Shown here: positions 34,510 through 42,079 of the stretch, in pieces
Position numbering within the stretch: the first letter of the stretch is position 1
How the letters are laid out: every line of letters starts with the position of its first letter
NCBI GenBank assembly: GCA_949282835.1
Contig: CASDQU010000074.1
Coordinates: 1 to 50,550 of the forward strand
Source of the DNA: an uncultured Bacillota bacterium
GTDB lineage: Bacteria; Bacillota; Clostridia; Christensenellales; UBA1242
Direction of reading: 5' to 3'
Length of the DNA: 50,550 bases
Notes under the pieces: generated by a model
Databases searched by the model: none
Told to the model about the DNA's origin: nothing
What the model saw: only the letters and a program-made list of their open reading frames with translations
Translations under genes and position numbers: made by a program

Positions 34510-34707
34510 GAAAAAAACAAAAATTTTTCTAAAAAATCTCTATTAATTTTATATAGATTTTACATACATATATATGTTAATTTTTATCTATTGCTGACTA
34601 TACTCTGCAAATCTCTTATTTGTAATATTTTCAATAATTTTATAATTTTTCTTTACAACGCTTTTGAATACAAAAAAATTATGTTATCATTATTTAAAGA
34701 GGTTTAT

Positions 34708-35433
34708 ATGATTAAAAAATCAGTATTCATTATCGGAGCATCCAGCGATATCGGCAAAGCTACTGCCCTGCTTTTTGCTGAAAAAGGCTATAACATTATT
34801 GCCACTTACAACTCCTCTCCCAATTCTTTTAAAGATTTAAAAAATAGCTATAACATCAAAACTATAAAAATGGACATAACCGACATCGCATCCATCGAAA
34901 AAGGCTTTGAGCAGGCTTTTTCTAACCATGAATATATAGAGAACATAATAATATGTCCTGGAATAAGTGAAAAAGAAATGATGCTGATAGATATGCCTAA
35001 TCAGACAATAGAGCAAATATTGAAAATAAATTTATTGGGCATTACTTTATGCAATAAATATGCAGCAAAATATCTTTTAGAAAAAAAACACGGCTCAATA
35101 GTAAATCTATCATCAGTATATGGAATTGATGGAGGCTGTTGCGAGGCTGTATACTCAGCAAGTAAAGCAGGAATAATTGGCTTAACTAAAGCTCTAGCAA
35201 AAGAATGTGCACCATATGTTCGCGTAAATGCAGTTGCTCCAGGTTTTATTGAAACAAAAATGACAAGCTATTTTAATCAAGAAGAAAGAGAAAATATAGC
35301 AAGTTCTATACCTTTAAAAAGACTTGGCGCTACAGAAGATGTGGCAAATGCTATTTATTTTCTGTCTTGTGAAGCTTCTTCATATATCACAGGCGAAGTT
35401 TTAACAGTTAGCGGAGGCACTACAAATTTTTAA
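34708..35433 (+). CDS. FabG-like short-chain dehydrogenase/reductase
   Basis: A 241-residue classical SDR. The cofactor loop GASSDIGKATA is at about residue 9, the catalytic Ser is in NLSSVYG and the Tyr-Lys pair in YSASKAG. The C-terminus ITGEVLTVSGG is typical of FabG. It would reduce a keto group with NAD(P)H; whether it is the fatty-acid FabG is uncertain since it stands alone without fab genes. The ATG at 34708 follows AAAGAGG; the in-frame start at 34591 adds 39 residues with no relation to SDRs. Confidence 0.85.
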   Translation: MIKKSVFIIGASSDIGKATALLFAEKGYNIIATYNSSPNSFKDLKNSYNIKTIKMDITDIASIEKGFEQAFSNHEYIENIIICPGISEKEMMLIDMPNQTIEQILKINLLGITLCNKYAAKYLLEKKHGSIVNLSSVYGIDGGCCEAVYSASKAGIIGLTKALAKECAPYVRVNAVAPGFIETKMTSYFNQEERENIASSIPLKRLGATEDVANAIYFLSCEASSYITGEVLTVSGGTTNF

Positions 35434-35504
35434 AAAATAGATTGCAATAAAATCTTAAAACAAATGTCAATTTGACCCTTTACAAACATTTCATAGTTTT
35501 AAAC

Positions 35505-35539
35505 AAAATAGGAAGAGCTTTTTGCTTTCTTCCTATTTT
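35505..35539. terminator. Bidirectional terminator between the reductase and divIVA-like genes
   Basis: AAAATAGGAAGA (35505-35516) and TCTTCCTATTTT (35528-35539) form a perfect 12-bp stem with an 11-base loop. Confidence 0.85.
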
Positions 35540-35562
35540 TAATTATAATGTCTTGATAACAA

Positions 35563-36327
35563 TTATTCTTCATCGCTGTCCGAATAGAAATCAAATGCTT
35601 TCATAATTTCGCTCAAGTCATCTTTTGGATTTATAGCTTCTTTTAAATCAAATCCACTAGACTGAATTTTTAATGATTTTGGTTGCTCTTCAAGTGGCTG
35701 TGTGTTTAAAAATTTATCAACAAGTGTATCGTACTGGTCACCCTCTTTAAGCTCTATATCACATACAGGCTTTATTTGACTTGGCGAGTGTTCTTTAGTT
35801 TCACTCTTTAATTCTCTAAAATCATTGCGTTCAATTTTTATTTCCCTAGGCTGCTGACTAACTTTCTTTTCTTGCATTTTGTTTAGCAACATTCTCATAG
35901 GGTCATTTTCAGTACCTGTATTTACAATTTCATTACGCTTAGCTTCTGTTTGCGCCAAAATCGCCTCAATATCTGTTACCAACTTTTTGTAGTTACTATT
36001 TAAAAGAATACCAGGATATTGGCTATTTAACTGCTCTAAGAAAGTTTGCATATGTAAATAAACCATTCGAAGTTGTTCGCCACGCAAAACTTCAATATTT
36101 CTATTGCCTTCAGCTTGAAAGCGTTTAAAAGATTCAAGCACCGTCATAATATTTTTTTCGCGGCGTTCAATTTCTACAGATTTATTTTTAAAGTCTAAAA
36201 TTTTCTTTTCTGCTTCTAAAACTTTTAGTTTCTCTTCCATCAAAGCTTTTTCATGAGCAGCTCTCATTTGAGCAATATATTCATCAACTTCCTTTTTTTT
36301 ATACCCATTAAATTCTGTAGAAAACAT
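35563..36327 (-). CDS. DivIVA-domain coiled-coil protein
   Basis: A 254-residue protein. The N-terminal DivIVA membrane-binding head is visible (STEFNGYKKKEVDEYIAQM), followed by coiled coil to about residue 95, a second helical part, and an acidic, Ser/Gln-rich C-terminal region (about 150-254). DivIVA proteins sense curved membrane at poles and septa and recruit division or sporulation factors. The tail is unlike Bacillus DivIVA, so it may be a relative such as a GpsB/SepIVA-like protein. It lies 20 bp after a small membrane gene and near lgt. Confidence 0.75.
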   Translation of the reverse strand: MFSTEFNGYKKKEVDEYIAQMRAAHEKALMEEKLKVLEAEKKILDFKNKSVEIERREKNIMTVLESFKRFQAEGNRNIEVLRGEQLRMVYLHMQTFLEQLNSQYPGILLNSNYKKLVTDIEAILAQTEAKRNEIVNTGTENDPMRMLLNKMQEKKVSQQPREIKIERNDFRELKSETKEHSPSQIKPVCDIELKEGDQYDTLVDKFLNTQPLEEQPKSLKIQSSGFDLKEAINPKDDLSEIMKAFDFYSDSDEE

Positions 36328-36346
36328 ATCCTCTCCCTTTAAACAA

Positions 36347-36832
36347 CTATAATAAAAAGTAACTTCCCATTAATAATAGCACATCTATTAATACTATTGC
36401 AAGAAAAATTAAAAGAGAAATCAAATTTAAAAGATATAAAAAACAAAATATAGCGAGGAAAAATAGCGAAAAAGATATTCCAAAGTGATAATTTTGTTTA
36501 AAAATAAATCCGCTACATAACGATGCAATCACAAAGGACAAAATTATAAATACAGAATAAAAATTTGTGATATCAAGAAAATAACTGTAAAAATATAATA
36601 CCCCTATACTCAAAAGCAAGCTTCCTAAATAACAAGAGGAGTCAAGATGGAAAAGTATGCTTCGTACTATCAAATGTCCACCAACAGCAATTAGAAATGA
36701 GAAAAACCACAGATTGTGAATTGATAAAACTGTGAAAGATAAGGCTAGGCTAATTAAAAATAAACTGCTATTTATAAGAAAAGACAACTTTAAAATTGTT
36801 GTCTTTTTTACCGATAATATCTTTCCTTTCAT
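36347..36832 (-). CDS. Hydrophobic membrane protein of unknown function
   Basis: A 161-residue protein, nearly all hydrophobic, with five or six membrane helices and a Lys-rich N-terminus. No motif or family is recognised. It sits 33 bp after lgt and 19 bp before the divIVA-like gene, so it is probably co-transcribed with both. Confidence 0.6.
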   Translation of the reverse strand: MKGKILSVKKTTILKLSFLINSSLFLISLALSFTVLSIHNLWFFSFLIAVGGHLIVRSILFHLDSSCYLGSLLLSIGVLYFYSYFLDITNFYSVFIILSFVIASLCSGFIFKQNYHFGISFSLFFLAIFCFLYLLNLISLLIFLAIVLIDVLLLMGSYFLL

Positions 36833-36865
36833 ATATTTATTATTCTATTTTTTTAATAAAATATT

Positions 36866-37924
36866 CTATTGACTATCTTTTTTATCTTCATTTTTTGATG
36901 AATTTTCTTGTTTTTTGTCGCCAACCACTTCTTCAGGATTTTCTTTGCCAGCTACTTTTTCTTCTATGCTTACATCGTTATCATTAATTTCTTTGTCTGC
37001 TTTTGACTTAGTCAAATCATCTTCAATCTTATTATTGTCAAGTTGTTTTAGTTTATTTTGCCTTTTCTCCTCTTTCTTTGCCTGCCTTTTTGCTCTCTCT
37101 TCAATCTCGCTTTGTATATTTAATTGATATCGAGATTTTAAATCTTTAATTGTTTTAATCTTGCCTTTTCTATGCAAAATTTCAGTTACCACTAGCATAA
37201 TCACCCCAAAAGCAATAAGCAATATTGAAAGAAGCTGTGATACCTTTATTGAACCTAAATATAGACTATCTCCTCTTAAAGCTTCAATCCAAGCTCTGCC
37301 CACTCCATAGATAATAAAATATAGACACATGATAGACCCGCGATATTTCATTTTATCTTTTCGCAAAAGTAAAAGCAAAATAACAAAAGTCATCAAATCC
37401 CATAGACATTCATAAAAGAAAGTTGATAAATGCCAAACTCCATTTATTTTAGTTGATAAAGGAAACCAAGTTACAGAAGGGTCATTAACTGCAATACCAT
37501 AGCAACAGCCCGCAAAATAGCAACCTATTCTCCCTATCGCTTGCCCTAATACAAGGCTTGGCACGGCTATATCACCCACATCTAAAAAATTCTTTTTATG
37601 AATAAGGCAATATAAAACTATACCAAGTGCGCCGCCTATCACTCCGCCATAGATTGCCATTCCGCCTTCCCAAATTTTAAAAATATCCCAAAACGAATTA
37701 AATTCATCTAAGCTAAAAAGTACATAATATATTCTTGCGCCTATTATAGACAATGGCAAAACATAACAAGCGATTATTAATAAATCGTCTACTTTAAGTC
37801 CGCGCAACTTTGCATTTTTACAAGCAACAAAAACACCTATAGCCATGCCTAAAGCTATCATAAAACCATAGTAAGTAATATCTAAACCAAAAAATGTGAA
37901 ATATTTATCGTAAAATCCAAACAT
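36866..37924 (-). CDS. lgt: Prolipoprotein diacylglyceryl transferase
   Basis: A 352-residue membrane enzyme that moves diacylglycerol onto the Cys of lipoprotein precursors, the first step of lipoprotein maturation. Seven membrane helices span about 15-255. The active-site regions are IWEGGMAIYGGVIGG and GQAIGRIGCYFAGCCYG, the latter in the Cys-rich form. Residues about 260-352 are an extra hydrophilic tail, first Lys/Arg-rich and then very acidic, not found in typical 260-290 residue Lgt proteins. The Asn-rich lipoprotein in this window is a likely substrate. Confidence 0.92.
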   Translation of the reverse strand: MFGFYDKYFTFFGLDITYYGFMIALGMAIGVFVACKNAKLRGLKVDDLLIIACYVLPLSIIGARIYYVLFSLDEFNSFWDIFKIWEGGMAIYGGVIGGALGIVLYCLIHKKNFLDVGDIAVPSLVLGQAIGRIGCYFAGCCYGIAVNDPSVTWFPLSTKINGVWHLSTFFYECLWDLMTFVILLLLLRKDKMKYRGSIMCLYFIIYGVGRAWIEALRGDSLYLGSIKVSQLLSILLIAFGVIMLVVTEILHRKGKIKTIKDLKSRYQLNIQSEIEERAKRQAKKEEKRQNKLKQLDNNKIEDDLTKSKADKEINDNDVSIEEKVAGKENPEEVVGDKKQENSSKNEDKKDSQ

Positions 37925-38047
37925 ACTTTAATTATAATCACTACAGGCAATCATTGTCAATGATTTTCACTTTTATAAATATTTTTTTTTAAAAAAAGGA
38001 AGTTTTGGGTACAATTTTTATACTAAAGATTTTTTAAAATAATTAAA

Positions 38048-38096
38048 AATACAAGATATGCAAAATTTTTAATAAACAATTTACATATCTTGTATT
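38048..38096 (-). terminator. Terminator of the Rho-like gene
   Basis: AATACAAGATATG (38048-38060) and CATATCTTGTATT (38084-38096) form a perfect 13-bp stem with a 23-base loop, right after the stop at 38099. In the minus direction TTTTTAATT follows the stem. Confidence 0.7.
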
Positions 38097-38098
38097 AG

Positions 38099-39238
38099 CT
38101 AAATATTTTTACAAATTTTTAATATGTCTTGACTGAGGAATTTGTCTTGTTTATCTTTTTCGTTATAACCTAGTATAAGAGAAATATTCCCTCCATTTTT
38201 ATAAGCCATACCAAGTGAGACAATCTTTTTAATCACAACTATGCTAGGTTTTTTATGCCCTTCTTCATCTTCTTCTTTAACAAAACATTTGTCAAGAACG
38301 CGCATAATTTCACATATATCCAAGATATAGAAAAGTACATTCTTGCCCTGTTGAGATAACCCTTGAACATATTGAATAGAATCTACAATACTATTGAAAT
38401 TAGCTTCATTTGATGTGCCATACTTAGTAGTAAAATTTTCAAAATCTACTGACTTAAAATAAATTTGGTCTTCAAAAGAAGTATTAGTTCCAAGCACGAC
38501 TAGTTTTATATCATTCTCATTGCAGTACTTAGATAAATTGATAAAATCTTCATTTTCATAAATATCGTTTTCAAGTAGAATACTATTGCGTCTTCCTTCA
38601 TATACAATGCCTTCACCATAAGGAATGGTCTTTTGCGATATAATTTCATCACCTTTTTCAAAATGATTTAAACTATACTCTTCTGCATTAATATTATTTA
38701 TGCTAAGTATTTCACTGGCAACATATTGGCTTTGATTTTCGGTGCTTTGTGCCAATGCTTTAACCTTGTCGCCTACCTGCAATAAATTGGCATATTTAAT
38801 ATCTTTCACAAAAACATATGCTTGTAATGCAGCATCATAGAATTGCTTGTCTGAATTGTAAATTCTTGTAATTCCACTACTTTCAACTTTATTCGCTGTG
38901 CTAGATTTTTTACTATAATTTGGTGCCGCTTGTGCAAAAGTTATAATATTTTCGAATAGAAGTGGTTTAGCGTCTTCCTCTTTATAATTGTTTGCAAGTG
39001 TATTTAATATATCATCAATAGTTGAGAGTTTTTTGCATGGTCTTCCTTTTCTTTTGCCTATATCATCTACTATTTCGCCCTTCTCAAATTTCATAAGAAT
39101 AAGCTTAATTAACTCATCTCTTTTTTTTGTTGTTGGCGAGGTTATACCAAGTTCTCTTGCTAGTCCCCTCAACTCAAAAACTCCTAGTTGTCGAACTAGC
39201 AGTTCCTTACCTTCTCTTTGGTCTTTCTTCATTTGCAT
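38099..39238 (-). CDS. Rho-like protein with RNA-binding domains and a degenerate ATPase domain
   Basis: A 379-residue protein. Residues about 14-52 are a Rho_N-type SAP-like domain (ELRGLARELGI...KRDELIKLIL). Residues about 125-190 resemble the cold-shock RNA-binding domain of Rho. Residues about 205-375 follow the Rho ATPase core in order (LVVLGTNTSFEDQIYF, NVLFYILDICEIMRVLD, GGNISLILGYN), but the Walker A GxxGxGKT is absent: that position reads NSILLENDIYENED. The DSITRLARAYN-type motif is only DICEIMRVLDK. So it would bind RNA but not hydrolyse ATP. Two ATGs (39238 and 39232) are possible from the AGGAG site. It has its own promoter and terminator. Confidence 0.7.
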   Translation of the reverse strand: MQMKKDQREGKELLVRQLGVFELRGLARELGITSPTTKKRDELIKLILMKFEKGEIVDDIGKRKGRPCKKLSTIDDILNTLANNYKEEDAKPLLFENIITFAQAAPNYSKKSSTANKVESSGITRIYNSDKQFYDAALQAYVFVKDIKYANLLQVGDKVKALAQSTENQSQYVASEILSINNINAEEYSLNHFEKGDEIISQKTIPYGEGIVYEGRRNSILLENDIYENEDFINLSKYCNENDIKLVVLGTNTSFEDQIYFKSVDFENFTTKYGTSNEANFNSIVDSIQYVQGLSQQGKNVLFYILDICEIMRVLDKCFVKEEDEEGHKKPSIVVIKKIVSLGMAYKNGGNISLILGYNEKDKQDKFLSQDILKICKNI

Positions 39239-39256
39239 ATTCTCCTAATTATTAAA

Positions 39257-39285
39257 ATTCTAAAATAGTATTTACAATTTGTCAA
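39257..39285 (-). promoter_or_regulatory. Sigma-A promoter of the Rho-like gene
   Basis: On the minus strand TTGACA (39285-39280) and TAGAAT (39262-39257) are exactly 17 bp apart, placed in the 54-bp gap after the permease gene. So the Rho-like gene is transcribed on its own. Confidence 0.7.
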
Positions 39286-39292
39286 CTATTTT

Positions 39293-40330
39293 TCACCAAA
39301 TAGGAATAAAATTGATTATAACGCCTAATACAATAGATAATATAAGTAATATTACACTAATCAGTATATTAAGCCATGTCTTTTTGTAATTAACAGTAAA
39401 TAGCACTATAAGTCCAACTCCAGCTCCTGCACTTAATCCTGCTACTAAAGCAGGAAAAATAAGCACGCCTTCCATAAATAATTCCACTAAAAAAACTGAA
39501 GCGGCACAATTTGGAATTAGCCCTATTACACAAGCAAGCAAAATTTGCACATAGCTATTATCTGTAAAGAATTTTTGTAATGGCTCTAATCCGCCGCAAT
39601 ATCCTCTAATTAAATTAATTGCAATGGTTGCTATTAATACATAAGCGGCAATTATAAGAGTATGATGAAGCGCATCTAAAAATATATTTGTTGCACAGCA
39701 GTGTGAGTGTGTATGTTTATGTCCTTCATCCTCTTCATGAGCATGGTCGCATTTGCAACTTTGCCACCATTTATGTTTATGATTTTCTTGTTTTTTGGCA
39801 ATAGTCTTTGCTTTTATCTCTTCAGAAGGATTTTCTGTCTCTTGATTAGATAACTCATTACTTATAGGTTCAATTATATTTTCTTCATGTTTATCATGAT
39901 ATTCCTTTAAAACAACCTTTTTCTTGGTTATTAGCCGTATTATGCCATCTATTAAATAGCCTATTATAATCGCATAAACTACCTTTATAGCTATCATGAT
40001 TAACAGACTCGGTATAAAACGAGGCTGTGATATCATAAGTGGAATTGCCTCATCACTTGTAGCAATAAATACTGCAATTAATGTCCCCAAAGTTACCATT
40101 CTTCGCGAATAAAGTTGGCTCATAAGTGATGAAAATCCGCATTGAGGAATACAGCCTAAAAAAGCTCCTATTACTGGGCCTGCCTTTTTTGTCTTATGTA
40201 AAATCTTGGAATATTTTTCATTGTCATTATGAGAAAAATACCCAACAAGTAAATATGCAAGATAAAGGATAGGCACAACATATAATGTGTCTAAAAGCGC
40301 GTCTAATAACCCATCCCAAAATATCTCCAT
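39293..40330 (-). CDS. ArsP_2/DUF2899-type metal(loid) permease with His-rich loop
   Basis: A 345-residue membrane protein of the putative manganese or arsenic transporter family (PF11449-like). The repeated signature is ...GAFLGCIPQCGFSSLM near residue 60 and VIGLIPNCAASVF near 275. About ten membrane segments form two halves. The cytoplasmic link (about 140-215) is rich in His, Cys and acidic residues (CKCDHAHEEDEGHKHTHSHCC near the end), so it probably binds a metal. No arsR is nearby. The substrate cannot be decided from sequence; Mn, Zn or an organoarsenical are candidates. Confidence 0.8.
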   Translation of the reverse strand: MEIFWDGLLDALLDTLYVVPILYLAYLLVGYFSHNDNEKYSKILHKTKKAGPVIGAFLGCIPQCGFSSLMSQLYSRRMVTLGTLIAVFIATSDEAIPLMISQPRFIPSLLIMIAIKVVYAIIIGYLIDGIIRLITKKKVVLKEYHDKHEENIIEPISNELSNQETENPSEEIKAKTIAKKQENHKHKWWQSCKCDHAHEEDEGHKHTHSHCCATNIFLDALHHTLIIAAYVLIATIAINLIRGYCGGLEPLQKFFTDNSYVQILLACVIGLIPNCAASVFLVELFMEGVLIFPALVAGLSAGAGVGLIVLFTVNYKKTWLNILISVILLILSIVLGVIINFIPIW

Positions 40331-40430
40331 TACATCTATCCTATCTTAATTATTTTATTGCAACATTTAAGTTTTGCAAGTTATTTTAAAATTTTCTATT
40401 TTTTCAATAATTGCTACTAAGTTTTCCTTA

Positions 40431-40460
40431 AATAAAGCACCATGGTTTTGGTGCTTTATT
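40431..40460 (-). terminator. Terminator overlapping the stop of the repeat protein
   Basis: AATAAAGCACC (40431-40441) and GGTGCTTTATT (40450-40460) pair perfectly over 11 bp with an eight-base loop. The right arm contains the stop codon of the minus-strand gene at 40456. Confidence 0.65.
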
Positions 40461-41379
40461 CTCCGCCCTCTTCACTTGTATCTCCTATTTTTAGCTGTCT
40501 AGCTTTCTTCTTTTTGAATGTCTCTTTTTGAGTTACATCTTTTTCTTCTACATTATCCTTAATTTCTTCTACTTCTTGCTGCGTGGTATCTTCACTATCA
40601 GCATTTTCATCTTGAACTGTAGGAATTTCCTTTCCCTGCCTATATTCTGCCATTCGTTTAGCAGATTCTTGAGGAGAATATAAAATTATAGTTTGCTTGT
40701 CTTGATAACCAATTTCGCCATTCATATTGGCAGATATCAAAGCTTTGCCCACCATTTCATTGATTTTGCCATTATTAAAAGTGGAAACTTCGCTATTATC
40801 GGCAAATAAATCTATCTTACCATTATTAATAGTCCCAACTCGTCCATTATTTAACAAATAAGTAATATTGCCGTCAAGCATACTTACAAGATGAGCATTA
40901 TTTTCAATCCCAGTGATTTTGCCACTTATCATGGTGACTATTCTAGCCTTATTTCTCACAAACATAACCTCACCATTTGTAAGAGTAGCAAGCTCCGCTT
41001 TGTCATCTACAAAACGAATAAAGCCGCCATTCATAGTACCAATACTAGCCTTACCTTTAATATAGTCAATAGTGCAAGTGTTAATAGTAGTAATAGACGC
41101 TTTGCCGCAGACCATAGTAATTTTCCCGCTTTTTAAAAGTCCTATTTTAGCTTTACCGCAAAGCATATCTATTTCGCCATTTTCAACCATTTGAACTCTT
41201 GCCTTGCCAGAAATCTCTTTGATAGTACTATTAAAACATTCAAGAATAATAGCATTGCCTCCAATAAAGACATTTTGGCATTTATTTAATATGTGAACTC
41301 CATTTGTCAAAGTAAAATTTGCTTCTTCATCATGAATAATTGGATCTATGATTTTGTCGCCCTTTTTAAACATACACAT
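40456..41379 (-). CDS. Beta-solenoid protein of eleven exact 17-residue repeats
   Basis: A 307-residue protein. After a short N-terminal part, residues 41-227 divide into eleven units of exactly 17 residues without insertions, consensus GKAxI--M-NGxI--I-. Each unit would form one turn of a parallel beta-helix with two strands. Residues about 228-307 are an acidic, then Lys-rich tail. There is no signal peptide or membrane segment, so it is cytoplasmic. The closest idea I have is a bactofilin-type polymer, but I see no bactofilin signature and do not claim the family. GGAGG lies 6 bases before the ATG. Confidence 0.7.
   Translation of the reverse strand: MCMFKKGDKIIDPIIHDEEANFTLTNGVHILNKCQNVFIGGNAIILECFNSTIKEISGKARVQMVENGEIDMLCGKAKIGLLKSGKITMVCGKASITTINTCTIDYIKGKASIGTMNGGFIRFVDDKAELATLTNGEVMFVRNKARIVTMISGKITGIENNAHLVSMLDGNITYLLNNGRVGTINNGKIDLFADNSEVSTFNNGKINEMVGKALISANMNGEIGYQDKQTIILYSPQESAKRMAEYRQGKEIPTVQDENADSEDTTQQEVEEIKDNVEEKDVTQKETFKKKKARQLKIGDTSEEGGE
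40699..41259 (-). repeat. Coding tandem repeat, 51-bp units (eleven copies)
   Basis: The eleven 17-residue units of the protein above are encoded here in phase, one unit per 51 bp. DNA copies have diverged while the amino-acid pattern is kept, which points to old duplication under selection for structure. Confidence 0.8.
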
Positions 41380-41582
41380 CTATCGCCTCCGTAAAATTCT
41401 ACTATATCAATATATCACACTATTAAAATCTATGCAATTAATTAACAAAAAAATAATAATTTTTCTTCTATTATTTTGATTGCAACAAAAATTTTTGTCA
41501 TTTAATATTTTAAACATTTCAAGTTACTTGTAAGAATAATCAAAAATATTATCACATAAATTTAAAAACTGGCGTAAATTTA

Positions 41583-41613
41583 GTTGACAAGTCAACTTGT
41601 TTTTATCTATAAT
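41583..41613 (+). promoter_or_regulatory. marR promoter with overlapping palindromic operator
   Basis: TTGACA (41584-41589) and TATAAT (41608-41613) are 18 bp apart. The 16-bp perfect palindrome AGTTGACAAGTCAACT (41583-41598) covers the -35 box. A repressor bound there would block polymerase. The ATG of marR begins 8 bases after the -10 box, so the mRNA is probably leaderless. Confidence 0.75.
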
Positions 41614-41620
41614 TTAATCT

Positions 41621-42079
41621 ATGAATGATTTTTTTATTAGAACGATTGTAGCTATCAAAAAGAATTTACAAAGTTATTTAAATGAAAAATTTAAAGAGCT
41701 TAATTTGAGTAGTTCTGAAATTTTTATTATGCATTTACTATACATTGAAAAATCACTCTCTCAAAGTAAACTTGCTCACATTCTTGAGTGTGATAAATCA
41801 CATGTCAATAGAATTACGACAAAACTTATTGACAAAAATTTGATTTGTTATACAGAAATTCAAAATCAAAATGACAGACATCTCCGCAACAATGGCCTTA
41901 AGTTAACTGATACCGGTCTTAACCTTGCCAAAAAAATAGCTGTTGAAATAAAAAATTCAATTAATATGTTAAATTCGGGCATTACTAAACAAGAGGAAGA
42001 AATAACTAAACGGGTGCTTTTTAAAATGCTTGATAATTCTTATTCTATAAAACAAAATGGAGAAATAAAAAATGTTTAA
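41621..42079 (+). CDS. MarR-family transcriptional regulator
   Basis: A 152-residue MarR protein. The winged helix-turn-helix covers about 30-100, with SQSKLAHILECDKSHVNRITTKLIDKNLI as the HTH and NDRHLRNNGLKLTDTG as the wing. It is first in an operon with three exporter genes (it overlaps the next by 8 bases) and a palindromic operator lies in its promoter, so it probably represses the operon until a ligand binds. There is no ribosome site; the start lies at the expected transcription start. Confidence 0.88.
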   Translation: MNDFFIRTIVAIKKNLQSYLNEKFKELNLSSSEIFIMHLLYIEKSLSQSKLAHILECDKSHVNRITTKLIDKNLICYTEIQNQNDRHLRNNGLKLTDTGLNLAKKIAVEIKNSINMLNSGITKQEEEITKRVLFKMLDNSYSIKQNGEIKNV

